Below, one piece after another: positions 7,476-16,014 of a DNA stretch of 64,000 nucleotides (positions within the stretch are counted from its first letter, which is position 1; each line of letters opens with the position of its first letter). The stretch spans positions 1 through 64,000 of the forward strand of contig CAYUMU010000012.1 in assembly GCA_964445985.1 (NCBI GenBank). Reading direction: 5' to 3'. This stretch comes from CAYUMU01 sp964445985. GTDB lineage: Bacteria; Planctomycetota; Planctomycetia; Pirellulales; S012-138. The translations under genes and the position numbers were made by a program. The notes beneath the pieces were generated by a model that was not told the origin of the DNA, did not search any database, and worked only from the letters and a program-made list of their open reading frames with translations.

Positions 7476-8240
7476 ACCAACCGCTTGCGCTTTGGCCAAA
7501 GCCTTCTGCTTGCGGTTCTTGCTCGACCACAAATTGAGCACTTCCACCAGCAGCGAAAAGCCCATCGCGAAATAGATATAGCCCTTGTTCACGTGCTCGC
7601 CCCAGCCGTCGATCACCAGCACCACGCCGATCAGCACCAGGAACGACAGGGCCAGCATTTTCATGGTGGGGTGCCGGAGGATGAAGCGGGAGATGGGGCC
7701 GGCGAAGATCAGCATGATGCCCACCGCAATCACCACGGCCACGATCATCACGGCAATGCTTCGCACCATGCCCACGGCGGTGATCACCGAATCAAGGCTG
7801 AAGACCATGTCGAGCAGCAGAATTTGCGTAATCACGCCGCCAAAGGTGGCCACTTGCTTGCCCACCGCGTGCGGGTCTTCGTCCCCTTCAATCTTGTGAT
7901 GGATCTCGTAGGTTGCCTTGGCGATCAGGAACAGACCGCCGGCAATCAAAATCAAGTCGCGGCCAGAAAAGCCCTTGCCGAGCACCGAGAAAAGCTCGGC
8001 CTGGAGGCCCATGATCCAGCCAATGGCCAGCAACAGGGCAATCCGCAAAAACATCGCCAGGCCCAGCCCAATGGTTCGGGCTTTGGGTTGCTGCGCTTCG
8101 GGCAATCGGCTGCAAAGGATGGCAATGAAGACAATGTTGTCGATGCCCAGCACCACTTCCAGCAGGGTAAGCGTGAGCAGGGCGATGAGATTTGCCGTGG
8201 TGAATAGCTCGGCAATGTGGGTGGAAAAAAATTCGGCCAT
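7461..8240 (-). CDS. TerC-family integral membrane protein
   Basis: A 259-aa polytopic membrane protein of the TerC/YgdQ/YoaE family. The family signature is present twice: LTLLEVVLGIDNIVFIAIL near the N-terminus and LLDMVFSLDSVITAVGM in the middle; the acidic residues in these helices are thought to handle metal ions. About seven hydrophobic segments are visible, with a short basic C-terminus (SSKNRKQKALAKAQ). Family members are linked to tellurite resistance, manganese export or metalation of exported proteins. ATG 8240 is preferred over an upstream TTG at 8249. The gene is convergent with the transposase fragment and marks the return to host-like DNA. A second TerC protein is at 27460-28506. 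Confidence 0.9.
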   Translation of the reverse strand: MAEFFSTHIAELFTTANLIALLTLTLLEVVLGIDNIVFIAILCSRLPEAQQPKARTIGLGLAMFLRIALLLAIGWIMGLQAELFSVLGKGFSGRDLILIAGGLFLIAKATYEIHHKIEGDEDPHAVGKQVATFGGVITQILLLDMVFSLDSVITAVGMVRSIAVMIVAVVIAVGIMLIFAGPISRFILRHPTMKMLALSFLVLIGVVLVIDGWGEHVNKGYIYFAMGFSLLVEVLNLWSSKNRKQKALAKAQAVGSGAA

Positions 8241-8296
8241 GCTACCCAACGAAGTTTAATAAAGGGAACAAAACATTTGGGTGCTGCCATTGCTCT

Positions 8297-8333
8297 CGGG
8301 TGCCACTGGCTCTGCCAGTGTGAATGGACGATG
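8297..8333. repeat. Dispersed palindromic element, CACTGGC-TCT-GCCAGTG type
   Basis: GGGTGCCACTGGCTCTGCCA is followed by GTGTGAATGGACG. The core is a perfect 7-bp inverted repeat (8304-8310 with 8314-8320). Related copies occur at 60661-60720 and 62010-62050. It sits between the convergently placed 5' side of terC and the 3' end of cysS. Confidence 0.7.
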
Positions 8334-8398
8334 AAGTAAATGACAACCGTTGATCTGCTGAAAAAGGTAGTGGCGAAAGTGCCCTCGGTGGGGCCACC

Positions 8399-9997
8399 TT
8401 ATTGCCCAAACGTCCACTCCGTGCCGTCCGGGCGGTCTTCCAGTTGCACGCCCAGGGCCGTCAGGTCGTTGCGGATTTTGTCGGCCATCGCAAAGTTCTT
8501 GGCCTTCCGCGACTCGGCGCGAACTTCCACCAGCAGTTTGACCAGGCCGTTGAGTAGTTCGTCGTTGGCGCCGCTCGCCGGCTTGGCGGGGGCTTCGCGG
8601 AATAAGCCCATCGCTCCGGCCAGTTCTTTGAGCAGGCCGGAGCCCGCCTTGAGCTCGGCCACCTTATCCGCCGCGGGCTTGCCGGTTTCGAGCTTTGCCT
8701 GCTCGACAAAGCGGTTCAGCGTATTGACCACTTCGTACAGCGTGGCAATCCCGCCGGCCGTGTTGAAATCGTCGTCCATCTTTTCCAGGAATCGTTCGCG
8801 CTCGTCCTGCAAGCCTTGGAGCAGTTCGCTGCCGCCCGCCGAGAACGTGCTGCCCGCCAGGGTGGGCGAGACTTGTAGCGAGTAAAAGCTTTCGCCCGTC
8901 ACCCGCTGGTAGCGTTTGAAAAAGCGATAAAAGGTATCGAGCCGCTCGGCCTGTTTGGCAATTTCGCCTTCGCTAAACAGGATGGGGCTGCGGTAATGCG
9001 TGGAGAGCAGCAGCATGCGAATGGCTTCGGGCGCATGCCTGGCCAGCAGGTCGCGGAACGGGCCGGCCCCCGTGGATTTGCTGATCTTGTTGGCGGCCTG
9101 CGCTTCTTGATCGCCCTCGGCCAGCGTGCGCGTGGCCCGCCCGCCCACCTTGCCGGCTTCGTCGGCCGCCTGCATCAAGCCGTTGTGCAGCCAATAGCGA
9201 GCCTGGGGTTTGCCGTGGCAGCACTCGCTTTGAGCGATTTCGTTCTCGTGGTGGGGGAAGACCAGGTCGAGCCCGCCGCCGTGAATATCGAAGGTTTCGC
9301 CCAGTATTTCGCGGCTCATGGCCGAGCACTCGATATGCCAGCCCGGCCGGCCAGGCCCCCAAGGGCTTTCCCACGAAGGTTCGCCCGGCTTGGCGCTCTT
9401 CCACAAGGCAAAGTCCATCGGCGAGCGTTTACGGTCGGCCGTATCGCCGCCGCCGCCCTGCATGTGTTCGATCGTGCGATTGGATAGCTTGCCGTACTCG
9501 GCGTCGCGAAGCACGTCGAAGTACACGTCGCCGTCCGAAGCGTAGGCATAACCGCGATCGATGAGCTGCCGCGTGATGCGGACGATGCCGTCCATGTTCT
9601 CGGTGGCCTTGGGGAAATGGTCGATGGAATCGACCCCCATGGCCGCCAGGTTGTGGCGGTAGTCGGCCGTCATTTCCTCGGCCAGGGCCTTCATGCTCAT
9701 ACCGCGGGCATTGCTCTCGTTGATGAGCTTGTCGTCCACGTCGGTAATGTTCACCACCAGCGTGACCTCGAACCCGCGGTACACCAGGTAGCGCTTGATC
9801 ACGTCGAAAATGATCGGCCCTACCATGTGGCCAATATGGCTGGGTTTGTAGACGGTGGGTCCGCAGAGATAGATGCCGACCTTGCCCGGCGCCACGGTCT
9901 CGAACACTTCCTTGCGGTTGGTGAGCGTGTTGTAGACGCGGATGGTGGACGGTTGCGGCGAGGCAACGTCGGCGGCGTTGGCTTTGGCAGCTAGCAT
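8399..9997 (-). CDS. cysS: Cysteinyl-tRNA synthetase
   Basis: Class Ia synthetase that charges tRNA-Cys with cysteine in the cytoplasm. Visible: N-terminal VYNTLTNRKE, YLCGPTVYKPSHIGHM (zinc Cys and the HIGH motif), NITDVDDKLI, WHIECSAMS and FPHHENEIAQSE (further zinc-site residues), and the KMSKS loop as NKISKSTGAG. At 532 aa it is longer than E. coli CysS (461 aa); extra sequence lies around EEGDQEAQAAN-like text before the KMSKS loop and in the C-terminal helical region. I chose ATG 9997, which overlaps the ispF stop (ATGCTAG); the upstream extension of the frame lies inside ispF. ispF and cysS therefore form a coupled pair. Confidence 0.96.
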   Translation of the reverse strand: MLAAKANAADVASPQPSTIRVYNTLTNRKEVFETVAPGKVGIYLCGPTVYKPSHIGHMVGPIIFDVIKRYLVYRGFEVTLVVNITDVDDKLINESNARGMSMKALAEEMTADYRHNLAAMGVDSIDHFPKATENMDGIVRITRQLIDRGYAYASDGDVYFDVLRDAEYGKLSNRTIEHMQGGGGDTADRKRSPMDFALWKSAKPGEPSWESPWGPGRPGWHIECSAMSREILGETFDIHGGGLDLVFPHHENEIAQSECCHGKPQARYWLHNGLMQAADEAGKVGGRATRTLAEGDQEAQAANKISKSTGAGPFRDLLARHAPEAIRMLLLSTHYRSPILFSEGEIAKQAERLDTFYRFFKRYQRVTGESFYSLQVSPTLAGSTFSAGGSELLQGLQDERERFLEKMDDDFNTAGGIATLYEVVNTLNRFVEQAKLETGKPAADKVAELKAGSGLLKELAGAMGLFREAPAKPASGANDELLNGLVKLLVEVRAESRKAKNFAMADKIRNDLTALGVQLEDRPDGTEWTFGQ

Positions 9998-10467
9998 GAT
10001 TCGATGAGCACCACGGTTTGAGCCATCATTGCTTCTTCCCTTCCGACAGGCCCCACGAGCTCGCCCGTTTTGGCTTTGAGGCCCACGCAAGCGGGCTCAA
10101 TTTCGAGCAACTCGGCCAGACGCCGCCGGATGGCTTCTTTATACGGTAGTATTTTCGGACGCTGCGCGAAGATGATGCAGTCGATGTTGACAACGCGCCA
10201 GCCAGCTTGCTGCACCTGCCGTCGCGCCGCCGACAGCATTTCCGCCGAGTCGCGCCCTCGATTGGCGGGATCGGTGTCGGGGAATAGCTCGCCGATATCG
10301 CCCAGCGCGGCCGCTCCCAGCAGGGCGTCGGTCACCGCGTGCAGCAATACATCGGCATCGCTGTGCCCAATCAGGCTTTGGTCGTGCGGAATGGTCACGC
10401 CCCCCAGCAGCAGTGAACCGCCAGGGCCAAGGCGATGTGTATCGTGACCGATGCCAATCCGTTGCAC
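9991..10467 (-). CDS. ispF: 2-C-methyl-D-erythritol 2,4-cyclodiphosphate synthase
   Basis: Fifth enzyme of the MEP isoprenoid pathway; it cyclises the CDP-methylerythritol phosphate intermediate and releases CMP. The family hallmarks are clear: QRIGIGHDTHRLG (metal-binding Asp and His), IGHSDADVLLHAVTDALLGA (third metal His), GDIGELFPD, and near the end a LKAKTGELVGPVGREE segment. GTG 10467 (MQRIGIGHD) gives 158 aa, the usual family length, with GGGAG 6 nt upstream; the longer frame to 10554 adds an uncharacteristic Cys/Trp-rich leader. The stop overlaps the cysS start. Confidence 0.95.
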   Translation of the reverse strand: MQRIGIGHDTHRLGPGGSLLLGGVTIPHDQSLIGHSDADVLLHAVTDALLGAAALGDIGELFPDTDPANRGRDSAEMLSAARRQVQQAGWRVVNIDCIIFAQRPKILPYKEAIRRRLAELLEIEPACVGLKAKTGELVGPVGREEAMMAQTVVLIESC

Positions 10468-11045
10468 GGCAACTCCCAATCTTAGTTGGGGCTCGCAAGA
10501 AGCGCAGCCTCCCCAAGTTTCCACGGGATTATAGCGGGCCATTCGTGGCGCCACAACGGATCGGACGCCGCCTGCGATCCCTCGCCGCCATCTAACCCTT
10601 CCCCCGAGGCGACGCTAGCAGCAGGTGGCGAACGAAGTTCCATTTCGGCGGCGACATTTGGCGGCGATAATCGCCTGCGACGAACCCGCCAGTGGCGGGG
10701 ATCGGCCGCCGTTCATGGAACGCAAGGTATTGCTTTGAAATGGCTTACGCTGTTGACATAACTTTGACAGTTCTCAGACGTGCGTCAGACAACCGTCTGG
10801 TCGAAATCCCCTAACATTCTCCCGTGGCGCAACAGACGACGCGCGGCCGCGGTGAAGCCAGGGTTCTTCGGAGCCATAGCTCGTTCGAGCGTCGCCATTG
10901 AAATTCCCTCGGCCAGCGAATGAAGCTGGTTGCCTCGCCCACCCCCTTTGATTTCATCCCAGAAAAATTCCGCCGACTGGCTCTCGCGTCCGGACTTCCT
11001 TTATAGGAAGTGCAACCGGCCCCCCGAAAGCTTGGAGAAATATCC
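10468..11045. other. Intergenic region between divergent ispF and the desaturase gene
   Basis: This 578-bp stretch has no convincing gene. Two TTGACA hexamers lie close together at 10753-10758 and 10764-10769, pointing toward the desaturase, but neither has a good -10 box at normal spacing. It probably holds both divergent promoters. Confidence 0.4.
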
Positions 11046-12335
11046 GTGGCCATCGCAGACACCCCCAGAACCAAGAAGGTTGCTTCCCCCGCGGCCCTTC
11101 CCCCCGCGGCCCTTGAGCAAATTGCGCAAACCGATCAAATTAAGCCCGGCAAGCCAGGCACGCAGCCCAAGTTCCAGTCGCCCGATCTCTTTTTGAATGA
11201 ATTGCGGAAGCGGGTAGATCACTATTTTGAAACCACCGGGCTGCCCCGCCGCGATTGCCCGGCCATGTATTGCAAGACCTTCATCGTGCTGGCCTGGTAT
11301 TTCACCAGCTACGCGTTGTTGGTGTTTTTCGCCACCAGCCTGTGGCAAGCCATTCCGCTGGCCATTGTGATGGGCGTGGCGATGGCGGCCATTGGCTTCA
11401 ACATTCAGCACGACGGCGGCCACTGCGGCTACTCCGAAAAACCCTGGATCAATCGCCTGATGGCCATGGCGATGGATTTGATGGGCGCCAGCTCTTACAT
11501 TTGGCGGCAGCAGCACAACATCGTGCATCACTCGTACGCCAACGTGGATGAGCACGATGCCGACATTAGCCTGGGTCCTCTGGCTCGGCTTTGCCCCAAC
11601 CAAAAGCGTTACTGGTATCACCGCTTTCAGCACATTTACTTGTGGGCGTTGTATACCTTCGTTTCCCCCAAGTGGCAGTTCCACGATGATTTTCGCGATC
11701 TGATCCGCGGACAAATCTGCGACCACAAGTTCCCCTTCCCTCGGGGCAAAGAGCTGGCGATCTTGATCGGTGGCAAGCTGACCTTTGTCACGATGGCGTT
11801 CGTGATCCCCATGATGTTCCACAGCTGGTGGATGGTCTTGGCCTTCTACGCCTTGGCCAGCGCGGTGCAGGGCGTGATTTTGGCCGTGGTCATTCAGTTG
11901 GCCCACGCCGTGGAAGAAGCCGAGTTCCCGCTCCCCAACGCCGACAACCGCCTCGAAAGCTCGTGGGCCGTGCACCAGGTGCAAACCACGGTTGATTATG
12001 CCCGCAATAGCAAGTTCTGGTCTTGGTATACCGGCGGCCTCAACTTCCAAACCGAACACCACTTGTTCTCTCGGATCTGCCACATCAACTACCCGGCCAT
12101 GTCTGAAATCGTCAAAGAAGCATGCGAAGACTTTGGGCTCCGCTACGAAGAGCACCCCACGTTTTGGGCCGGCGTGAAATCGCACTATCGCTGGCTTCGC
12201 ATGATGGGTCGGCCGGTCGAAGAGAACAATACTACGTCGGGCGGCGGCAAAGATGGCGAAGCCGAAGCACGCAAGTCGCGAGCCGCCAACGCGACCGGCA
12301 CGCCCGAAGTGCCCGCCATCGCGCTTCGCGTGTAG
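11046..12335 (+). CDS. Membrane fatty-acid desaturase
   Basis: A 429-aa di-iron membrane desaturase that introduces a double bond into acyl chains of lipids. The three histidine boxes are intact: HDGGH (in FNIQHDGGHCGYS), HNIVHHSYAN, and QTEHHLF; the Gln-first third box is typical of front-end (delta-5/6-like) acyl-lipid desaturases. Four hydrophobic segments flank the boxes (FIVLAWYFTSYALLVFF and PLAIVMGVAMAAIGF early; MAFVIPMMFH and MVLAFYALASAVQGVIL later). A Pro/Ala/Lys-rich N-terminus and a polar C-terminal tail are additions. GTG 11046 is preferred because GGAG precedes it by 8 nt; an in-frame GTG at 11010 is possible. No cytochrome b5 domain is fused, so an external electron donor is needed. 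Confidence 0.92.
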   Translation: MAIADTPRTKKVASPAALPPAALEQIAQTDQIKPGKPGTQPKFQSPDLFLNELRKRVDHYFETTGLPRRDCPAMYCKTFIVLAWYFTSYALLVFFATSLWQAIPLAIVMGVAMAAIGFNIQHDGGHCGYSEKPWINRLMAMAMDLMGASSYIWRQQHNIVHHSYANVDEHDADISLGPLARLCPNQKRYWYHRFQHIYLWALYTFVSPKWQFHDDFRDLIRGQICDHKFPFPRGKELAILIGGKLTFVTMAFVIPMMFHSWWMVLAFYALASAVQGVILAVVIQLAHAVEEAEFPLPNADNRLESSWAVHQVQTTVDYARNSKFWSWYTGGLNFQTEHHLFSRICHINYPAMSEIVKEACEDFGLRYEEHPTFWAGVKSHYRWLRMMGRPVEENNTTSGGGKDGEAEARKSRAANATGTPEVPAIALRV

Positions 12336-12493
12336 AGCAAATCCAAGTTGACCATCGCAGGCTCTCGCCCGGACTCAATTTGCTTGAGTCTGGCAGGGGC
12401 GACAGGTAACGTACCAGCGAGGGGGGAGCAGCCAGCTCACCCTCGCTTCGTTGTTCTGCCCCCACCGATTTACCTTCGCGAGAGCCACCGGTC

Positions 12494-14575
12494 GTGCGAC
12501 TTCTTACCTTACCAAGCTTGCTTTTGGCGTTCGGAATCGTTGCCGCCTCTTCCCCACAGGGCCGCCAATCCAGCTTGCATGCAGCCGAAAAGCCCACGGC
12601 TGCCGAGCTTGCAACGGCTCTCCAGCAACCGATCATTGAGCCAGGCACGTCGCTGGCCGAAGTGCAAAAGTTTTGCGAAGACCGCGTGCCGCTGGTCCCC
12701 ATCGCTCAAGACGAAGCAACTTGGCGCGCCCAAGCCGATAAGCTCCGCGCGCGAACCCTCAGCGAAGTGGTCTTTCGCGGTGAAGCCCAAGACTGGCAGC
12801 AGGGCGAAACCCGCGTCGAGTGGCAGGAAACGATCGAAGGGGGCGACGGCTACCGAATTCGCAAGCTGCGTTTCGAGGCCGTGCCCGGCTTGTGGGTGCC
12901 GGCCTTGCTATACGAGCCCACCAGCCTGCAGGGCAAGGTGCCCGCGGTGATGAACGTGAACGGTCACGACGGCAAAGGCAAAGCCGCTGGCTACAAGCAA
13001 ATCCGCTGCATCAATCAGGCCAAGCGTGGCATGCTCGCCCTGAATGTGGAATGGCTGGGGATGGGCCAGCTCCGCGGCCCTGGCTTCACGCACTACCGCA
13101 TGAACCAGCTCGACCTCTGCGGCACCAGCGGAATCGCCCCCTTCTTTCTGGCCATGAAGCGAGGGCTCGACGTGCTGCTCGCGCACGAACACGCCGATCC
13201 CCAGCGCGTGGCCGTGGCGGGCCTTTCGGGCGGCGGCTGGCAAACCATCTTCATCAGCTCGCTCGACACCCGCGTCAAGCTGGCCAACCCCGTCGCCGGC
13301 TATTCCAGCTTTCTCACGCGAGCCCGGCATTTTGAAGACCTGGGCGACTCGGAACAAACGCCATCGGACCTGGCCAGCGTGGTGGATTACACGCACCTCA
13401 CCGCCATGATGGCGCCGCGGTCTTTGCTGCTGACGAAGAACCTTAAAGATAACTGTTGCTTTGCGGCGCCCCACGCCTTGCCGCCGCTGCTGGAAGCCGC
13501 ACGGCCCGTCTACGCGCTGCTCAATGTTTCGGATCGGCTGCGATGGCACATCAACGAAGACCCCGGCACGCACAACTTTGAACGCGACAATCGCGAAGCC
13601 CTCTACCAAATGCTGCGCGACCAGTTTTACAACGGCGACAACGCGGCCTGCCCTGGCGAAGAGATCGACTGCCAGAAAGAACTCAAGACCTCGGAAGACC
13701 TGGCGGTGGAACTGCCGGCCGACAACGCCAGCTTTAGCACCCTCGCCAAACAATTAGCGAAAAGCTTGCCCCTCGACGGCGATTTACCCAAGTCGGCGGC
13801 CGACCATTCTGCCTGGCAAGCAAAGCAGCGGGCCAAGTTGGCCCAGTTGCTCCGAACGCCCAAGTACGAGGCGTCGGCAAAAGAGGTGGGCGAAGAGAAA
13901 CTAGGCCCGGTGGACGTCAAGCGCTGGAAGCTGCGACTCGGAGACGCCTGGACCATGCCGGCCGTGGAGTTCACGCCGCCAGGCGCCAAGCGAACCGTGC
14001 TGCTGTTCTCCGAAAACGGCCGCGGCAAGCTCGAATCGCAACTGGCCGCGTTGCTAGCCGACAACGTGCGCGTGATTGCCTTCGATCCGTTCTACTTTGG
14101 CGAATCCAAGATTCAGCAAAAGGATTTCCTCTTCGCCATGCTCGCGGCCGCCATCGGTGAAAGGCCGCTGGGCATTCAAGCCCAGCAAGTGGCCGCCCTG
14201 GCTCGCTGGGCCAAACAGTCTGGCGACGCTTCCCAGCCCGTATCGTTGCACGCCGTCGGCCCTCGCAGCAGCCTCATCGCGCTGGCCGCCGCCGGCCTGG
14301 AACCCGCCGCCATAACCGGCCTGGTGCTCGAAGGCAGCTACGGTTCGCTCCGCGAAATCCTGGCACAAGAGCTCGGTGTGAATCAGGCGCCCGAGCTGTT
14401 TTGCTTTGGACTGTTCAAATCGTTCGACATTCGGCAACTGGCAGCCATGTCGGCGCCCAAGCCGGTCAGCTTCCGCGAATGCAGCCAGGAAGCCCAGCAA
14501 CAACTTGAACCCTTGGGCGATTATTACCGCCTGCTGAAGAGCACGTTCGAGCCGCTGGGTTCTGCAAAGCCCTGA
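12494..14575 (+). CDS. Secreted double alpha/beta-hydrolase (acetyl-xylan-esterase-like)
   Basis: A 693-aa exported protein with signal peptide MRLLTLPSLLLAFGIVAASS (GTG start). The first half is an alpha/beta-hydrolase of the kind found in planctomycete glycan-degrading enzymes: PAVMNVNGHDGKGK, nucleophile Ser245 in VAGLSGGGWQTIF, and a probable catalytic His in DPGTHNFERDN. The second half (about residues 460-690) has hydrolase-like strands (VLLFSENGRGK, RVIAFDPFYFGES) but its nucleophile elbow is AVGPRSSLIA, so it lacks a normal GxSxG and may be structural or regulatory. Likely periplasmic ester hydrolysis; substrate unknown. Its last 522 nt overlap, on the opposite strand, the open frame of the next gene. 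Confidence 0.85.
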   Translation: MRLLTLPSLLLAFGIVAASSPQGRQSSLHAAEKPTAAELATALQQPIIEPGTSLAEVQKFCEDRVPLVPIAQDEATWRAQADKLRARTLSEVVFRGEAQDWQQGETRVEWQETIEGGDGYRIRKLRFEAVPGLWVPALLYEPTSLQGKVPAVMNVNGHDGKGKAAGYKQIRCINQAKRGMLALNVEWLGMGQLRGPGFTHYRMNQLDLCGTSGIAPFFLAMKRGLDVLLAHEHADPQRVAVAGLSGGGWQTIFISSLDTRVKLANPVAGYSSFLTRARHFEDLGDSEQTPSDLASVVDYTHLTAMMAPRSLLLTKNLKDNCCFAAPHALPPLLEAARPVYALLNVSDRLRWHINEDPGTHNFERDNREALYQMLRDQFYNGDNAACPGEEIDCQKELKTSEDLAVELPADNASFSTLAKQLAKSLPLDGDLPKSAADHSAWQAKQRAKLAQLLRTPKYEASAKEVGEEKLGPVDVKRWKLRLGDAWTMPAVEFTPPGAKRTVLLFSENGRGKLESQLAALLADNVRVIAFDPFYFGESKIQQKDFLFAMLAAAIGERPLGIQAQQVAALARWAKQSGDASQPVSLHAVGPRSSLIALAAAGLEPAAITGLVLEGSYGSLREILAQELGVNQAPELFCFGLFKSFDIRQLAAMSAPKPVSFRECSQEAQQQLEPLGDYYRLLKSTFEPLGSAKP

Positions 14576-15871
14576 TTCCATGGCCAACCGTGGGGCGCTT
14601 GATCGCCGCCGCAACCATGCGAACGAAGGACGAACGGAAGACGTCGCACATGCCGGCTCAGACGCATCTGGCTGCCTGGCAATCCCGGCGGGAGCATTGT
14701 CGTTGCCGTTCTCGACCTCGCGGCCATCGCGGGGTCGCTTGCGCAAATAGATCTGGCCAATCAGTTGTTCGTAGCCGCTCACCATCGCTTGCAGCGAGAA
14801 CCGTTCCACCGCGCGGCGCCGGGCCGCTTCGCCCATCCGCGCGGAAACGCTTTGCGATTGCAGAATGTCGAGCAACCGATCCGCCGTTTCGGCGTCGCTG
14901 CCGGCGACGGTGAGATAGCCCGTTTCGCCTTCCACAATGCTTTCGGCAATGGAGCCCACCCGGGGCGCTACGAACGGCTTGCCAGCCGCCATGGCTTCCA
15001 GAATGGTCACCGGATTGGCTTCCATGTGGCTGGTGAGCACCACCACATTCATCAAGGCCAGCAACTCAGGAATATCGCTTCGCGTGCCGGCAAAGATGAC
15101 CGATTTCTGGATACCCAGTTCGCGAGCGAGAGCTTCCAGCGCTGGGCGGGTTTCACCATCGCCCACAATCAGGAACCTGGCCTCGGGCATTGCTTCGCAA
15201 ACCCGGGCCGCGGCCCTCAAGAACTGTTCGTGATTCTTCTCCGGCCGCAGCGCCGCCACGATGCCCGCCACGGGAGACCGGGCTGGCAGCCCCAGTTCAT
15301 CTTGCAGGGCCGAGCTCGGAGGGCGTGGACGGAATCGCTCGACATCGACCCCATTAGGAATGACAAACACTTTTTCCGCTGGGAATTTTTCGATGTCGCG
15401 GAGGTAGCGGCCATGCTCGGCCGCCACGCCGATGAAGCCGTCGGTGATGGGCGTGAGCGCGCGATTCAGCCGGCTCACCACGTCGGGCCAACCGGTCGAG
15501 TGCAGGGCCGTCAGAATCACCGGCACGCCAGCGGCCTTGGCGGCCAGACGCCCCCAAAACATGCGGTCGCCGGCGCCCACGGTCACCACGGCATCGATCT
15601 TGCGCTCTTTGAGCAACCGCGTGAGCCGCGGCAGCACGCGCAGATCGTACTTGCCAGCGAGCAAGTGCGAAAATAGCGGCACTTCTCGACCAATTTCCTC
15701 GCCCAACGGGCCAGGCACTTTCAAACAACAAACCTCGGGCACAATTCGCGCGCGATCGAAACGGCGAATCAAGTTCACCAGCAACGTCTCGGCGCCGCCG
15801 ACCGGCATCAGCGTATGAACAAACATCACCCGCAGGGGGCGGCAAGGCACAAGCATTTCCAAACGCTCCAT
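14054..15871 (-). CDS. Glycosyltransferase family 4 protein with antisense C-terminal tail
   Basis: Residues 1 to about 390 are a complete GT-B, GT4-type glycosyltransferase: N-terminal RVMFVHTLMPVGGAET, middle KVFVIPNGVDVERFRP, GIVAALRPEKNHEQFL, and the E-x7-E signature in MEANPVTILEAMAAGKPF. It would transfer a sugar from an activated donor during polysaccharide or glycolipid synthesis. After IYLRKRPRDGREVEN the frame has no stop and runs ~200 residues further, the last 174 antisense to the preceding hydrolase gene; that tail resembles no domain. Either the overlap is real or the stop was lost by a small indel. ATG 15871 (MERLEM) is preferred over an upstream ATG at 15928, which lies in a dispersed repeat. 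Neighbour: a methyltransferase on the same strand. Confidence 0.85.
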   Translation of the reverse strand: MERLEMLVPCRPLRVMFVHTLMPVGGAETLLVNLIRRFDRARIVPEVCCLKVPGPLGEEIGREVPLFSHLLAGKYDLRVLPRLTRLLKERKIDAVVTVGAGDRMFWGRLAAKAAGVPVILTALHSTGWPDVVSRLNRALTPITDGFIGVAAEHGRYLRDIEKFPAEKVFVIPNGVDVERFRPRPPSSALQDELGLPARSPVAGIVAALRPEKNHEQFLRAAARVCEAMPEARFLIVGDGETRPALEALARELGIQKSVIFAGTRSDIPELLALMNVVVLTSHMEANPVTILEAMAAGKPFVAPRVGSIAESIVEGETGYLTVAGSDAETADRLLDILQSQSVSARMGEAARRRAVERFSLQAMVSGYEQLIGQIYLRKRPRDGREVENGNDNAPAGIARQPDASEPACATSSVRPSFAWLRRRSSAPRLAMESGLCRTQRLERALQQAVIIAQGFKLLLGFLAAFAEADRLGRRHGCQLPNVERFEQSKAKQLGRLIHTELLCQDFAERTVAAFEHQAGYGGGFQAGGGQRDEAAARADGVQRYGLGSVARLFGPASQGGHLLGLNAQRPFTDGGREHGEEEILLLNLGFAKVERIEGNHAHVVG

Positions 15872-15890
15872 CGAGCAAACCCGCCCAACC

Positions 15891-15917
15891 GTCATTCCCG
15901 CGAAGGCGGGAATCCAG
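15891..15917. repeat. REP-like dispersed repeat, copy 1
   Basis: GTCATTCCCGCGAAGGCGGG followed by AATCCAG; CCCGC and GCGGG form a short stem. This motif (whose translation reads WIPAFAGMT) is a common bacterial repeat. Related copies are at 19497-19524 and 37574-37622. Confidence 0.75.
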
Positions 15918-16014
15918 CGCGGCGGCAACCGGCAAACCCCTCTGCGTCCCTGCCCCCGTCAACCCACGGCAATGGACTTCTCCAATCCTTGCCGGTCATT
16001 CGCGAACGTCGTCG

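Noticed and set aside
11001..12185. 394-codon minus-strand frame over the desaturase
   Set aside because: His/Gly/Val-rich antisense shadow of a well-supported gene.
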